From assembly GCA_020050685.1 (NCBI GenBank), contig JAGVKG010000030.1, positions 1 through 56,666 on the forward strand: a stretch of DNA of 56,666 bases, in the 5' to 3' direction. A program made the position numbers and the translations under genes. Below are positions 45,298-54,000 of the stretch, one piece after another. Position 1 is the stretch's first letter. Each line of letters opens with the position of its first letter. The notes under the pieces were generated by a model. The model was not told where the DNA came from. It did no database searches and saw only the letters and a program-made list of their open reading frames with translations. The DNA is from Candidatus Obscuribacterales bacterium (GTDB lineage: Bacteria > Cyanobacteriota > Vampirovibrionia > Obscuribacterales > Obscuribacteraceae).

Positions 45298-45702
45298 ATG
45301 AAGACTTTGACGAGCGCGCTAATCATCGCAAGCCTAATTGCAGCCTACCTCGGCCTTCCGGTCGAGGCGCACGAACAGGACTCAGTGCCTGAATTGCCTT
45401 ACAAATATGTGGGCAATATGGATAGCGGCAAGTTCCATCGACCCAGTTGCCCTTATGCCAAAGTAATGAACAGGATTCGCAAACGCTTCTTTCACTTCCG
45501 CCACGAGGCAACAGATTTAGGACAGGTCCCTTGTCGCTATTGCTTGCCGCCAATAGTGCGAAGTGTCCGGGCTTCTATACGTCCAGAACAAGATGACCAA
45601 CCAGATTCAAAGGCCAATAAATCTTCGCCACGCCCAACATTTCATCAAGAGACAGAAGCTGAAGAAAGACAAAGCCCGAACACTAGCGCTCTCGACGATT
45701 GA
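45298..45702 (+). CDS. Secreted Ada-like metal-binding domain protein
   Basis: A 134-residue protein with a signal peptide (MKTLTSALIIASLIAAYLG, cleavage near VEA). The core YVGNMDSGKFHRPSCPYAK and, later, PCRYCLPP match the Ada-type zinc-binding domain found at the C-terminus of some secreted nucleases; here no nuclease part is present. The last 40 residues are polar and disordered. Its stop and the clpS stop on the other strand form the palindrome TGATCA with no gap. Confidence 0.8.
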   Translation: MKTLTSALIIASLIAAYLGLPVEAHEQDSVPELPYKYVGNMDSGKFHRPSCPYAKVMNRIRKRFFHFRHEATDLGQVPCRYCLPPIVRSVRASIRPEQDDQPDSKANKSSPRPTFHQETEAEERQSPNTSALDD

Positions 45703-45984
45703 TCAGGCGTCCGGCTCAAGCGACATGGTTAGACCTTCACCTTTGAGCAGCTCATAATACATTTCTGCCACTTCTTTTGGTCCAACCCAAACCACGGCCG
45801 AGCCTGCACTATGCACACGGCGAGTCAACTTCCAGGCGCGTTCTTCCGTCATACCAGGGATATGTTTCATCAAGCAATGCGCCACATGTTCAAATGTGTT
45901 GTGCTCATCATTAATGAGAACAACCCGGTAATTAGGGTAGGGTTGCGTTTCACCAGGTGCTTTTTCAATTAGCTCTTGCGCCAT
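45703..45984 (-). CDS. clpS: ATP-dependent Clp protease adaptor ClpS
   Basis: Adaptor that delivers N-degron substrates to ClpAP or ClpCP. It has 93 residues. VVLINDEHNTFEHVAHCLMK, then RAWKLTRRVHSAGSAVVWVG and EVAEMYYELL are the family blocks. The usual NDD of the substrate pocket reads NDE here. No Clp ATPase is in the window. It ends back-to-back with the secreted Ada-like gene. Confidence 0.93.
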   Translation of the reverse strand: MAQELIEKAPGETQPYPNYRVVLINDEHNTFEHVAHCLMKHIPGMTEERAWKLTRRVHSAGSAVVWVGPKEVAEMYYELLKGEGLTMSLEPDA

Positions 45985-46104
45985 TTATCGTTCTACCAGG
46001 TCCATTAGTAAATATGACGAAATCCGTTTACACTAGAGATTGTAGCGTCAGATTATTTAGTATATACCCCGTGGTATAAGGGATTTTGAAAACACTAAGT
46101 TTAG

Positions 46105-48708
46105 TTGATTGGAAATACTTTGGTAGCTGATAAATTGTTGCAATCGGTTAAGGATTCTTTGGGTCTCGTATATGACCGCACATGCGAGCCAGAGAAGGTT
46201 TTGGCACAAGTATGTTTGGTGTCGAAGTCACGAGTCTCCACCACGGCTACTACCCTTTTCAATTATGTGGATTTTCCCTGGGCATTGTCCGTCAAATTCC
46301 CCCATACCGGATGCATCCTCGGTGTGAGATCGTTAGCTCTCCATCCGAATTTCGACAAGCAGCTAGCGCTCAAACAGTATCAAGCTCAAGCCAATTCTCT
46401 CTTTGAGACAAATATTGTCACAGATTACGATTTAGCTAGCTGTCTTCTGGAAGAAACCATGTCGGAATTGAATCCGCAGGCTGTGCAAGAGCTAAATGCC
46501 TCCTTAGCGATTCCACTGGTCACATCGCCATCCGATTTTATTGGTGAGTTGCCTCCGGGCATGCTGCCTCAAGTGTTACAACAAGCATGTGGTCAGGGCA
46601 CCGACGGACTTTTGACAATCTTAGACAACCGCAACTGCCCAGTAGCGCGCCTCAGCATTTCCCAAGGACAAATCAAACGAGTCAGCTACGGTAACTTGGT
46701 TGGCGAAATGGCTGTATTTGAGCTGGTTTACCGCAAGCCTGTCGGCAAGTTTCTCTTTCAAACACCAGATCCATTTACCTGGCCGCAAACACCAGAACTG
46801 AATGTGCCAACCGACAGATTGGTTGCCGAAGCACAAAGACGTGCTTCTCAATTACCTAGTTTGATCAATGCACTAGGTGGATCATTGGCTTGTTATCAAA
46901 GAGCAGCGCAAGAATTCGATGCAAGTCGCGCTAATCCGCAGCTTGCTTGGGTGGAAGAAATTGTCTGGTCGTGGCTCGATGGTTATTTGAGTTTGGATAA
47001 TTTGTCAAAGCGAGTTGGTGCTGATTCTTTTACGGTAATTTGTGCCGTGCAAGAAATGATCAACAATGGACTGATCCAAATGGTGACTACAAGCCCGTTC
47101 AAGAGCACAAAGCGTTTAGGTTTTCCACTCATGCCGAGACCAGACTTGAATGTTTGGGATAACTTGGTTGGCGCTTATCTCGATCCTCTGTCCGGAAAGT
47201 TGATTGGCGAAGAAGGAAACTTTTTTGGTGCTGCTCGTCCAAAAGATCCAAAGATTTTGCTGCATACAGTTAGCATGCCTAACGACGCCAAAGGCGCACC
47301 ATTGCTTAAGGACAATTTGCTGGTCGGTATCCACAGCGGAATTTTTGTCCCTGGTCCGGAGCAAGCAGAATTGCCTGGCCAACTTTATCAAATGATGTGG
47401 GTTGGAGCGATTCAAGACATTAGCTCAGGTCGAATGAAATCTCTGGGAGAAACATCGGAAGAATATATCGGGCAGGAATTCGAGGCAACTGCCGAAGGCG
47501 AAGCACAGCCGAGAAGAGCCGAGCGTCCTAAACGCGTCGGCGCTTTGATTTGTCCAAATTGCAAAACAGCTAATTACGACCCAGGGAAATGTATCAATTG
47601 CGGCACTCTAATTGACGCAACCGACGAATCCACAGTCGAACGCAAAGAAGCAGCCAAGCAACTAAGCGACTTGCGTTCAGCCACACCTTTTACCGGGTTC
47701 ACGCGCAAACAAATTTTAATTGCCGGAGCAGTATTGTTGGTAGTTTCTATTGTACTAATGTATTTTGGTAGCCTCAAGCCAGCTCCCGAGGCTCAAGCGC
47801 CAAAACAAGCAAGTCCAACGCCACAAGCTTCGCAAGGCACACAAGCTCCACAAACACCGACAGAAAAAACCGACTCACCTTTAGCTGTCAGTGTGGCTCG
47901 CGATGATGCCGGTTTCAAGGGTCCGCATCCACCCGGCTACTGGCTGGAAGATACTTCTGCTCTCACAAATGGCATGCCATCTTTTGGAATATATTCGGAT
48001 CAACACAACCAGAAGATCCTGGTAGTAATTTGGGATAACGATACACCAGCTCAGAATCTGGATATATTGTTGCACAAAGTACCATACACAGATTTTAAGG
48101 ATGTACAGCTGCTTACCGATGTAAAAGTCGAGCGTGGAGAAACATCTGTTGGTGGACGACCAATGAGCTGGTTTGTTGGACGTTATGCCAGACCAGATGA
48201 AGAACAGAAAGAGATGGCTCTCATCGGTGCCGTGCCTTTGCCTGGCACTGGCAAAAAGCGATCAATCGTTGTCATCGCCAGACCGTATAATCCAACCACA
48301 AAGATTTTTGACTATACGACCACTCTTTATTTGTTAGACACAATGGCTTCGGCACCGACTACCGCGAAAGTAGAAGAAGTTGCCCCGGAAGAATCCACCG
48401 AAGAGAAAAAGCCGGTCACCCCACAAGAGCTTACCGAATATCGCAAACTGGTGGAAACATCAATCAAAGGTCAATACACAGCACCGGAAGACAGTAAAAA
48501 ATTGAAAGCCGTGATCAACTTTGGTCTCACCAAGGAAGGCATGTTGAGCAAGATGGAAATTATTACTCCATCCACCAATGAACCATTCGACAAAGCCGTG
48601 ATTAAAGCGCTGACTGCCGGTCAACCATATCCATTGCCACCACAAGGCAATCCAATTAATCTGAAACTAACAGTGGCTGGTGCCACCGTCACAGTCGGCA
48701 GCGAATAG
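46105..48708 (+). CDS. DUF4388 / zinc-ribbon / TM / TonB-C-like fusion protein
   Basis: An 867-residue protein; a second TTG at 46120 has a better GGA site and may be the true start. Order: N-terminal domain (1-140); DUF4388-like domain (about 145-245, ELPPGMLPQVLQQACG and LTILDNRNCPVARLSI); a winged-helix-like part (280-330); a middle domain; a zinc ribbon (CPNC and CINC, about 482-500); a TM helix (535-556); a Pro/Gln linker; an outside domain; and a C-terminal TonB/TolA-like domain (about 775-867, with VINFGLTKEGMLSKMEII and FDKAVIKAL). It may pass a signal or force from cytoplasm to envelope. No TonB receptor or ExbBD is nearby. Confidence 0.78.
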   Translation: MIGNTLVADKLLQSVKDSLGLVYDRTCEPEKVLAQVCLVSKSRVSTTATTLFNYVDFPWALSVKFPHTGCILGVRSLALHPNFDKQLALKQYQAQANSLFETNIVTDYDLASCLLEETMSELNPQAVQELNASLAIPLVTSPSDFIGELPPGMLPQVLQQACGQGTDGLLTILDNRNCPVARLSISQGQIKRVSYGNLVGEMAVFELVYRKPVGKFLFQTPDPFTWPQTPELNVPTDRLVAEAQRRASQLPSLINALGGSLACYQRAAQEFDASRANPQLAWVEEIVWSWLDGYLSLDNLSKRVGADSFTVICAVQEMINNGLIQMVTTSPFKSTKRLGFPLMPRPDLNVWDNLVGAYLDPLSGKLIGEEGNFFGAARPKDPKILLHTVSMPNDAKGAPLLKDNLLVGIHSGIFVPGPEQAELPGQLYQMMWVGAIQDISSGRMKSLGETSEEYIGQEFEATAEGEAQPRRAERPKRVGALICPNCKTANYDPGKCINCGTLIDATDESTVERKEAAKQLSDLRSATPFTGFTRKQILIAGAVLLVVSIVLMYFGSLKPAPEAQAPKQASPTPQASQGTQAPQTPTEKTDSPLAVSVARDDAGFKGPHPPGYWLEDTSALTNGMPSFGIYSDQHNQKILVVIWDNDTPAQNLDILLHKVPYTDFKDVQLLTDVKVERGETSVGGRPMSWFVGRYARPDEEQKEMALIGAVPLPGTGKKRSIVVIARPYNPTTKIFDYTTTLYLLDTMASAPTTAKVEEVAPEESTEEKKPVTPQELTEYRKLVETSIKGQYTAPEDSKKLKAVINFGLTKEGMLSKMEIITPSTNEPFDKAVIKALTAGQPYPLPPQGNPINLKLTVAGATVTVGSE

Positions 48709-48719
48709 TCCAGAGGCAA

Positions 48720-49715
48720 CTAATTTTTCTCGGGTACAAGTTCCAAAATCACTTTGCCGAAGTTTTTGCCGTCTTGTACATGTGAATGTGCCTTAGCAAC
48801 ATCAGCAAATGGCATGACCACATCAATAACCGGCTTAAGTCTGCCACTAGCAACATGTGGCAATAAGTGCCTGATAAATGTTTGATGCACGGCAATTTTT
48901 TCCTCTAATGGTCGTGAGCGCAAAACCGTGCCCATTATATGCAAGCGTTTCTGCAATAACGTTGCTAAACTCAATTCGGTTTGTGCGCCATCCAAAAGCC
49001 CAACCAGGACTAGCCTACTTCGCTTAGCCATACATTTAAAATCTTCAGCTACGTATCCGCCACCGACCAACTCAAGTACGCAATCCACACCTGCACCACC
49101 GGTGATTTTCATTACCGCATCACTCCAAGACTTTCCTTTCGCCAATACAGGATGCTCAAGTCCAAGCGCGCGTGCTCGTTGCAATTTATCTTCAGTGCGA
49201 GCCGTGCCAATTGCTCTTGCACCAATCAGATTGGCAATTTGAATTGCCGCTGTGCCGACGCCAGAGCCGCAAGCGCTAATTAAAAGCCATTCTCCGGTGC
49301 CTAGGCCGGCTTGTGTGACGATTGCATCGTATGCCGTAACGTATGCCTCGGGAATTGCTGCAGCCTGCACAAAAGAAAGATTATCAGGTACTCGTGCCAA
49401 TGCCCGTACATTTGTCACTACATAGTCCGCATATGAACCAGAGCCGACTAGGCCAAAGACCCGCTCACCAACTTTAAATTCGCCATTTTGATCACCAATT
49501 TGATCAACATATCCGGCAAATTCTAATCCGGGAATATCCGCCGGGCTGTCTGCCGGTGCCGGATAAAGGCCGGAGCGTTGCAAAATATCCGCGCGGTTAA
49601 CAGCAGTTGCGCAGACGCGGACACGTACTTGCCCAGGACCGGCTTGCGGTTCAGCAATTTGTTTCAATGCTAATACTTCTGGACCACCTGGTTTTGTGAT
49701 GACGCAAGCTAACAT
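48720..49715 (-). CDS. NAD(P)H-dependent quinone oxidoreductase, zeta-crystallin/PIG3 type
   Basis: Zinc-free medium-chain dehydrogenase, 331 residues. The N-terminal GroES-like domain has VNRADILQRSGLYPAPA and the Rossmann domain has ISACGSGVGTAAIQIANLIG. It reduces quinones or enals with NADPH in characterised members; the exact substrate here is unknown. It starts 12 nt downstream of the SpoIID gene, so both may be co-transcribed, and ends 11 nt from the convergent fusion gene. Confidence 0.9.
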   Translation of the reverse strand: MLACVITKPGGPEVLALKQIAEPQAGPGQVRVRVCATAVNRADILQRSGLYPAPADSPADIPGLEFAGYVDQIGDQNGEFKVGERVFGLVGSGSYADYVVTNVRALARVPDNLSFVQAAAIPEAYVTAYDAIVTQAGLGTGEWLLISACGSGVGTAAIQIANLIGARAIGTARTEDKLQRARALGLEHPVLAKGKSWSDAVMKITGGAGVDCVLELVGGGYVAEDFKCMAKRSRLVLVGLLDGAQTELSLATLLQKRLHIMGTVLRSRPLEEKIAVHQTFIRHLLPHVASGRLKPVIDVVMPFADVAKAHSHVQDGKNFGKVILELVPEKN

Positions 49716-49727
49716 TCGATTTCCTTT

Positions 49728-51053
49728 TTAGAGGGTAGCAATTTGTGCACCGGTGAAGTAATGGGCCAAAATTTGTTTGTAGTTTTTATGCAAAAGCGCT
49801 AAACCCTGAGCGCCATGCTGTTGCATTCCGACTCCGTGTCCCCAACCAAAACCATAGACTTTTAAATTAGACAAAAGACCAAGTTTGTCATATTCGTGAT
49901 CGAAGAAAAGGCGCGCGCTCTTCAAGCGTGTCAATTTTATTTCGGGATTGGCAAAAGCGGAGCGGATGACCAATTCTTTCTTGATTGTCCAAATACCGGT
50001 TGATGTATGAACATTCAAAGTAATGGCTGTGCCAGCCACGCCTCTTTGAGGCACCGCAAATTTCTCAATATGGCCAAACTTTCCCGATGAAGCTGGCAGA
50101 ATGAAAGGTTTGGTATCTGCTTCACCTAACATTTTTTCGACAACATGATGCATGTGTCCTTCCAACTGATTGGCAGAAAGGCTCACATGCCAACGAAACA
50201 TGGAGGACCAACCGTCGCATGTATCCGGATTTTTGATTTGGTACAACTGGCGCAAAGCCTTTTCGCTCGGGTAAGTTTGAGGCAAGACTCCTTCCGCTAC
50301 ACCTTTGAGATATGGCAAAGGCGCGGGTGGAAATTGATTTGTCACCGGGTCAGAAAAACAATTTTCATAACTCTCAGTATGTCCGCCAGCACAAGCACTA
50401 AATAAAGCGAGAATTGGTTTGCTATTCCAGGTGAGAATTTGCCTTCTGGTTTCCTCAATTGCTTGCTTGTGTTTTGGACTGATACTACAGGTGGTGCCAG
50501 CAAAATATTGACAGCACAGCCAAGAATCGCAAACATTGAAACCCTCAGGCTCGTGATTAATACGTGGTCTCAAGCCATAAGTTCGCGCGGCTACTGCCTG
50601 AGCCTTAATCGCCTCAAGGGCATAACTGGCAGGAATTTCCGAGCCAAGCACGCCGTGAATATAATCTTCCAAATCACATTCAAGAATTATTTGAATGCGC
50701 TTGTTCTTGGTCGAAAGTTCAATTTGCCCAACGTATCCCGGTGCAATTTTAGCGCCGCCATGATCTCGTCCAATACTCGTCACCGTTATTGGAGAATTTC
50801 CATCCGGTTTGACTTTCAAAACGTTGGCCGAACGCACTTTCAAACTACCAGCAGTCAGCACCAAACCATCACCATCTGCCGTTGACTCTACTAAAATACG
50901 TGTCGAGCCAGGTATTTCCCAACTCTTAAGTGGAGACGCGCTCGTGCTCGCTTGCCATTCGCTAAGCACGAGCTTGCTTTGTGCATGCAAGGCAACCTGC
51001 TTGTGCACTCGTGCAACCAGGTCTGATGCTGTAATGCCAACGCGAATTTGCAT
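49728..51053 (-). CDS. SpoIID/LytB-domain protein
   Basis: A 441-residue protein starting MQIRVGITASDLV at 51053; an open frame to 51098 runs into a tRNA gene and is rejected. Blocks are DLEDYIHGVLGSEIP, EAIKAQAVAARTYGL, ACAGGHTESYENCF and GFGWGHGVGMQQHGAQGLAL, all typical of SpoIID. Known SpoIID is a lytic transglycosylase acting on peptidoglycan stripped of stem peptides; homologues are common in non-sporulating bacteria including cyanobacteria. No clear signal peptide is seen, which is odd for a wall enzyme. Confidence 0.9.
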   Translation of the reverse strand: MQIRVGITASDLVARVHKQVALHAQSKLVLSEWQASTSASPLKSWEIPGSTRILVESTADGDGLVLTAGSLKVRSANVLKVKPDGNSPITVTSIGRDHGGAKIAPGYVGQIELSTKNKRIQIILECDLEDYIHGVLGSEIPASYALEAIKAQAVAARTYGLRPRINHEPEGFNVCDSWLCCQYFAGTTCSISPKHKQAIEETRRQILTWNSKPILALFSACAGGHTESYENCFSDPVTNQFPPAPLPYLKGVAEGVLPQTYPSEKALRQLYQIKNPDTCDGWSSMFRWHVSLSANQLEGHMHHVVEKMLGEADTKPFILPASSGKFGHIEKFAVPQRGVAGTAITLNVHTSTGIWTIKKELVIRSAFANPEIKLTRLKSARLFFDHEYDKLGLLSNLKVYGFGWGHGVGMQQHGAQGLALLHKNYKQILAHYFTGAQIATL

Positions 51054-51068
51054 ATTTTGGACTAAAAG

Positions 51069-51152
51069 TGGCGGAGCAGGAGGGACTCGAACCCCCAACC
51101 CTTTCGGGCAGCCGCTTTCAAGGCGGTGTCTTCATCCAGCCAGGTCTGCTCC
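51069..51152 (-). tRNA. tRNA-Ser(TGA) with unusual D arm
   Basis: Acceptor GGAGCAG/CTGCTCC, anticodon loop CTTGAAA (anticodon TGA) on a 4-bp GC stem, long variable arm (CCC-GAAA-GGG), T arm GGGGG-TTCGAGT-CCCTC, discriminator G and an encoded CCA. Total 84 nt. The D arm (about 18 nt, from ACCTGG to AAGAC) does not form the normal 3-4 bp stem and seems to lack about 4-5 nt compared with other tRNA-Ser. Anticodon and variable arm rule out tRNA-Sec. Confidence 0.8.
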
Positions 51153-51384
51153 TTAGGCATTTCGAAAATGAAGTTATGAATGCTTTTACGAGGCAATTTT
51201 ACCAAATAAATTGCCTGTTCTGGTTTCCAAGCCTAAGAATCCGGACTAGCCATGCCACTGACAAGTACCCAGCCGTCGCTTATATCTTGGCAGCAGGGAG
51301 GTAATCCAACAATCAGCTGGCATAATGTTAGACAGGAAATTTCCAGCCTGTTTTTCTTCAAGCGCCAGCAGGAATCTATTTTTC

Positions 51385-52215
51385 ATGCCCAAAGGTCAGA
51401 GGTTAGATCAAAAGCTTATAGAACTGGGCTTGTTTGCCTCCAGGCAGCAAGCGCAAGCTGCCATCATGGATGGTGGCATACTCGTTAATGGGGAAAAGGT
51501 GACCAAGGCTGGCACACCGGTGGCACCGGATGCAAAAGTAGAAGTGACAACAAGCTGGCAGCCACAAAAATATGTTGGCCGAGGCGGATTGAAATTAGAG
51601 AAAGCCATATCGCAATTTAGCATTAACGTAAAAGATCGCGTTTGTCTGGATATTGGTGCATCGACTGGTGGCTTTACCGACTGTCTATTGCAAGCTGGCG
51701 CCAAAACAATTTATGCCATTGATGTCGGTCACGGACAAATTGTTGGCTCCTTGAGACAAGACCCGCGCGTTATCGTCATGGAAAAAACCAATGTCCGCGA
51801 ATTAAGTCCGGCGGATCTCTATCAGGCCTTGCAAAACGATCAAAGTAAGTGGGCCAACTTTGCTTGTATCGATGTTTCTTTTATCTCTCTCAGCAAAGTT
51901 CTCCCTGCCGTCCTCAATCTTTTGCAGAAGCCAGACTTCGAAATTATTGCCTTGATCAAACCTCAATTTGAAGCCGAGAAACATCTAGTCGGCAAAGGTG
52001 GGGTGATCAAATCAAAGGAACTGCATATCCAAATCATCAAAAACGTTCTTTCATTTGCCCAAACACAAGGACTAGCAAACCAAGCCTTAACTTATTCACC
52101 AATCAAAGGACCTTCCGGCAATATTGAATTTCTTGTCCACTGGCTGCCTGATGGTCGCGAAGCAATTGCAATCGACATAAATGCCATTGTCGAAGAAGCT
52201 CACAGCAAACTTTAG
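51385..52215 (+). CDS. tlyA: TlyA-family rRNA 2'-O-methyltransferase
   Basis: S4-domain plus FtsJ-like methyltransferase; TlyA methylates 16S and/or 23S rRNA riboses. I take the ATG at 51385 (276 residues) because the S4 domain begins there (RLDQKLIELGLFASRQQAQA). The SAM site is VCLDIGASTGGFTDCLLQAG, after YVGRGGLKLEKA. Catalytic-type residues appear in FACIDVSFISL and LIKPQFEAEK. It is convergent to the DUF2063 gene. Confidence 0.94.
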   Translation: MPKGQRLDQKLIELGLFASRQQAQAAIMDGGILVNGEKVTKAGTPVAPDAKVEVTTSWQPQKYVGRGGLKLEKAISQFSINVKDRVCLDIGASTGGFTDCLLQAGAKTIYAIDVGHGQIVGSLRQDPRVIVMEKTNVRELSPADLYQALQNDQSKWANFACIDVSFISLSKVLPAVLNLLQKPDFEIIALIKPQFEAEKHLVGKGGVIKSKELHIQIIKNVLSFAQTQGLANQALTYSPIKGPSGNIEFLVHWLPDGREAIAIDINAIVEEAHSKL

Positions 52216-52252
52216 GGCGAATTCTATCATCGAACTGTATTATTTTTGAATA

Positions 52253-53077
52253 CTAGATCTTACGAGTGCCAACAAATAAGCCCAAGTCTTGCAGTTTCTC
52301 GGTCAGTTCGAGAAATTTCACAACTGCGTCTTGAGCGTCAGAACCGGAATTTGGCATAACGGCTTTCTCAAGCAAGTCTTTGAAAGATGATTTATGCATT
52401 TGAGCCTGGGCAATAACCTGATAAGCAAGGTGACTGAGCTCGAGAAATTTACAAAAATGTGTTTCGGGATGCCTGTAAATTGCAACTTTGGTTTTGTCCT
52501 CATCTGCCTGGTAGACAAACAATTCATCAGCTTCCAAATGATCAACGATTTTCGGGATCGGATAAGCATATTGGCGAATAACTAGAGTTTGGTTCACAAC
52601 CGGTCCATACTTGGCAAAAGCCTCGGCAGAATCTAGTGTGCATGCATCTGTACAAACTATTTGAATATCCTTTTCCATTAGCTCAAGTTCGAGCCACTCA
52701 TAATCGGCAAGCTCAGCCAGAAAAGGGAATTGTTCAAGCCATGTGCCACCGTGCTTGGTGACATATTGGGGAAAACGGCTGGCGATCATATTTAAGCGCC
52801 AATGGTTAGGTGGATATTTTTGCAAGTAATCATCGACAACTTCATCCCACTTCTCGCCAATTAGTTTGGCGCAACCAGGATAAATGGAATCAATTGCATC
52901 GTGATGCCCATAACCAATCAGCTCGGAATAAAGTTCAATTGCTTCGTTATCCAATGCGTGAGCCTCGGACTTAGACTTGCTCTTCTTGCCGGAGAAAAAT
53001 TGTTGACGGGCTTTGCCGTCAACCACGATTGTGCAAAATGACTTTTCAATCTCAGATAGAGACGGCTTGGACATCAC
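52253..53077 (-). CDS. DUF2063 (BufC/HvfC-like) partner of the MNIO enzyme
   Basis: A 274-residue protein of the DUF2063 family, the usual partner of DUF692 enzymes (BufC, HvfC). The N-terminal half has the helical DUF2063 core (IELYSELIGYGHHDAIDSIY and HWRLNMIASRFPQYV). The C-terminal half probably holds the peptide-recognition domain that binds the precursor leader in characterised systems. It overlaps the MNIO gene by 26 nt, so translation is coupled. The gene order precursor-MNIO-DUF2063 matches bufferin-type operons; no DoxX-type fourth gene follows. Confidence 0.85.
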   Translation of the reverse strand: MMSKPSLSEIEKSFCTIVVDGKARQQFFSGKKSKSKSEAHALDNEAIELYSELIGYGHHDAIDSIYPGCAKLIGEKWDEVVDDYLQKYPPNHWRLNMIASRFPQYVTKHGGTWLEQFPFLAELADYEWLELELMEKDIQIVCTDACTLDSAEAFAKYGPVVNQTLVIRQYAYPIPKIVDHLEADELFVYQADEDKTKVAIYRHPETHFCKFLELSHLAYQVIAQAQMHKSSFKDLLEKAVMPNSGSDAQDAVVKFLELTEKLQDLGLFVGTRKI

Positions 53078-53969
53078 TTTTCGCCTTCTTGCTTGTACCG
53101 CACTTCTTCAAGTCCATTTTTGAACCAGGATTTGAATCGCAGATATTGCGTATTTTTTCCAGCTCAACAATAATTTCGTCAAAGTTGGGGAAATTCTGAT
53201 CACGCTCAAGCATGACACCCTTTACGTCAACCCGGCCGATTGTATATTCGAGCAAGTCGTAAACTGCTTGCACCACCGGAGCGCCATGCGTATCAATAAT
53301 GGTTTTTTTGGATTTCTTGTGTCCGGCAATGTGAATTTGCACGACGCGCTCAAGCGGGATTTGATCAACAAACCTCTCGGGATCAAAACCATGATTGACC
53401 GAGTTCACATAAACGTTGTTTACGTCCAGAAGCAAACCACAATCCGCTTTCTCCAAAATCTCGGAAATAAACTGCCATTCATTCATTTCCGCGCCAGGCA
53501 GACTTGTATAGTAGGAAATGTTTTCCAAAAGAAATGGGCGTTCAATATAGTCTTGAACAGTCTTGATGCGTTTAACCACATGCTCAATTGCTTCTTTGGA
53601 AAATGGCAGCGGCAAAAGATCTTGCACATACACGCCATTGAAAGATGCAAAACACAAGTGATCAGATGCCCAGGCACAATTAGCTTGATCAAGAGTTTTT
53701 TTCAGGGCTTTCAAATAGTCATTGTTTAAGTCATCAGTAGATCCAATGGATAAACAAAGACCATGTGAAATAAGAGGAAACGCCTCGGCGGCTCTTTCGA
53801 GCAATGCCTTAGCGTTTCCCCCGACTTCCATATAATTTTCCGGAGCAAACTCCAGAAAATCGATCTTGTCTTTTGCCTCGAAAGTTTCGTCAGCGATTTC
53901 TCGTCTCAAGCCAAACCCGATGCCGAGATCAGGCAATTTGTTCTTCAAAGTGAGAAATTGGTTTGACAA
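53052..53969 (-). CDS. MNIO (DUF692) family peptide-modifying enzyme
   Basis: A TIM-barrel multinuclear non-haem iron oxidase, 305 residues. Metal-ligand blocks are all present: SHGLCLSIGS, ASDHLCF, LENISYY, LLLDVNNVYVNS, HIAGHKK, DTHGAPV and ERDQNFP. Characterised relatives oxidise cysteines in RiPP precursors (MbnB, BufB, HvfB). It follows the precursor gene by 31 nt with no terminator between. About 30 extra residues rich in Lys end the protein. Chemistry on this precursor is inferred from the family. Confidence 0.92.
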   Translation of the reverse strand: MSNQFLTLKNKLPDLGIGFGLRREIADETFEAKDKIDFLEFAPENYMEVGGNAKALLERAAEAFPLISHGLCLSIGSTDDLNNDYLKALKKTLDQANCAWASDHLCFASFNGVYVQDLLPLPFSKEAIEHVVKRIKTVQDYIERPFLLENISYYTSLPGAEMNEWQFISEILEKADCGLLLDVNNVYVNSVNHGFDPERFVDQIPLERVVQIHIAGHKKSKKTIIDTHGAPVVQAVYDLLEYTIGRVDVKGVMLERDQNFPNFDEIIVELEKIRNICDSNPGSKMDLKKCGTSKKAKSDVQAVSI

Positions 53970-54000
53970 AGTCTTTCAAGCAACTCGTTCTAGTTCGGAA

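Noticed and set aside
51069-51152. tRNA-Sec, considered because selA is present
   Set aside because: Anticodon is TGA, not TCA, and the acceptor plus variable arm fit tRNA-Ser. Only the D arm is odd.
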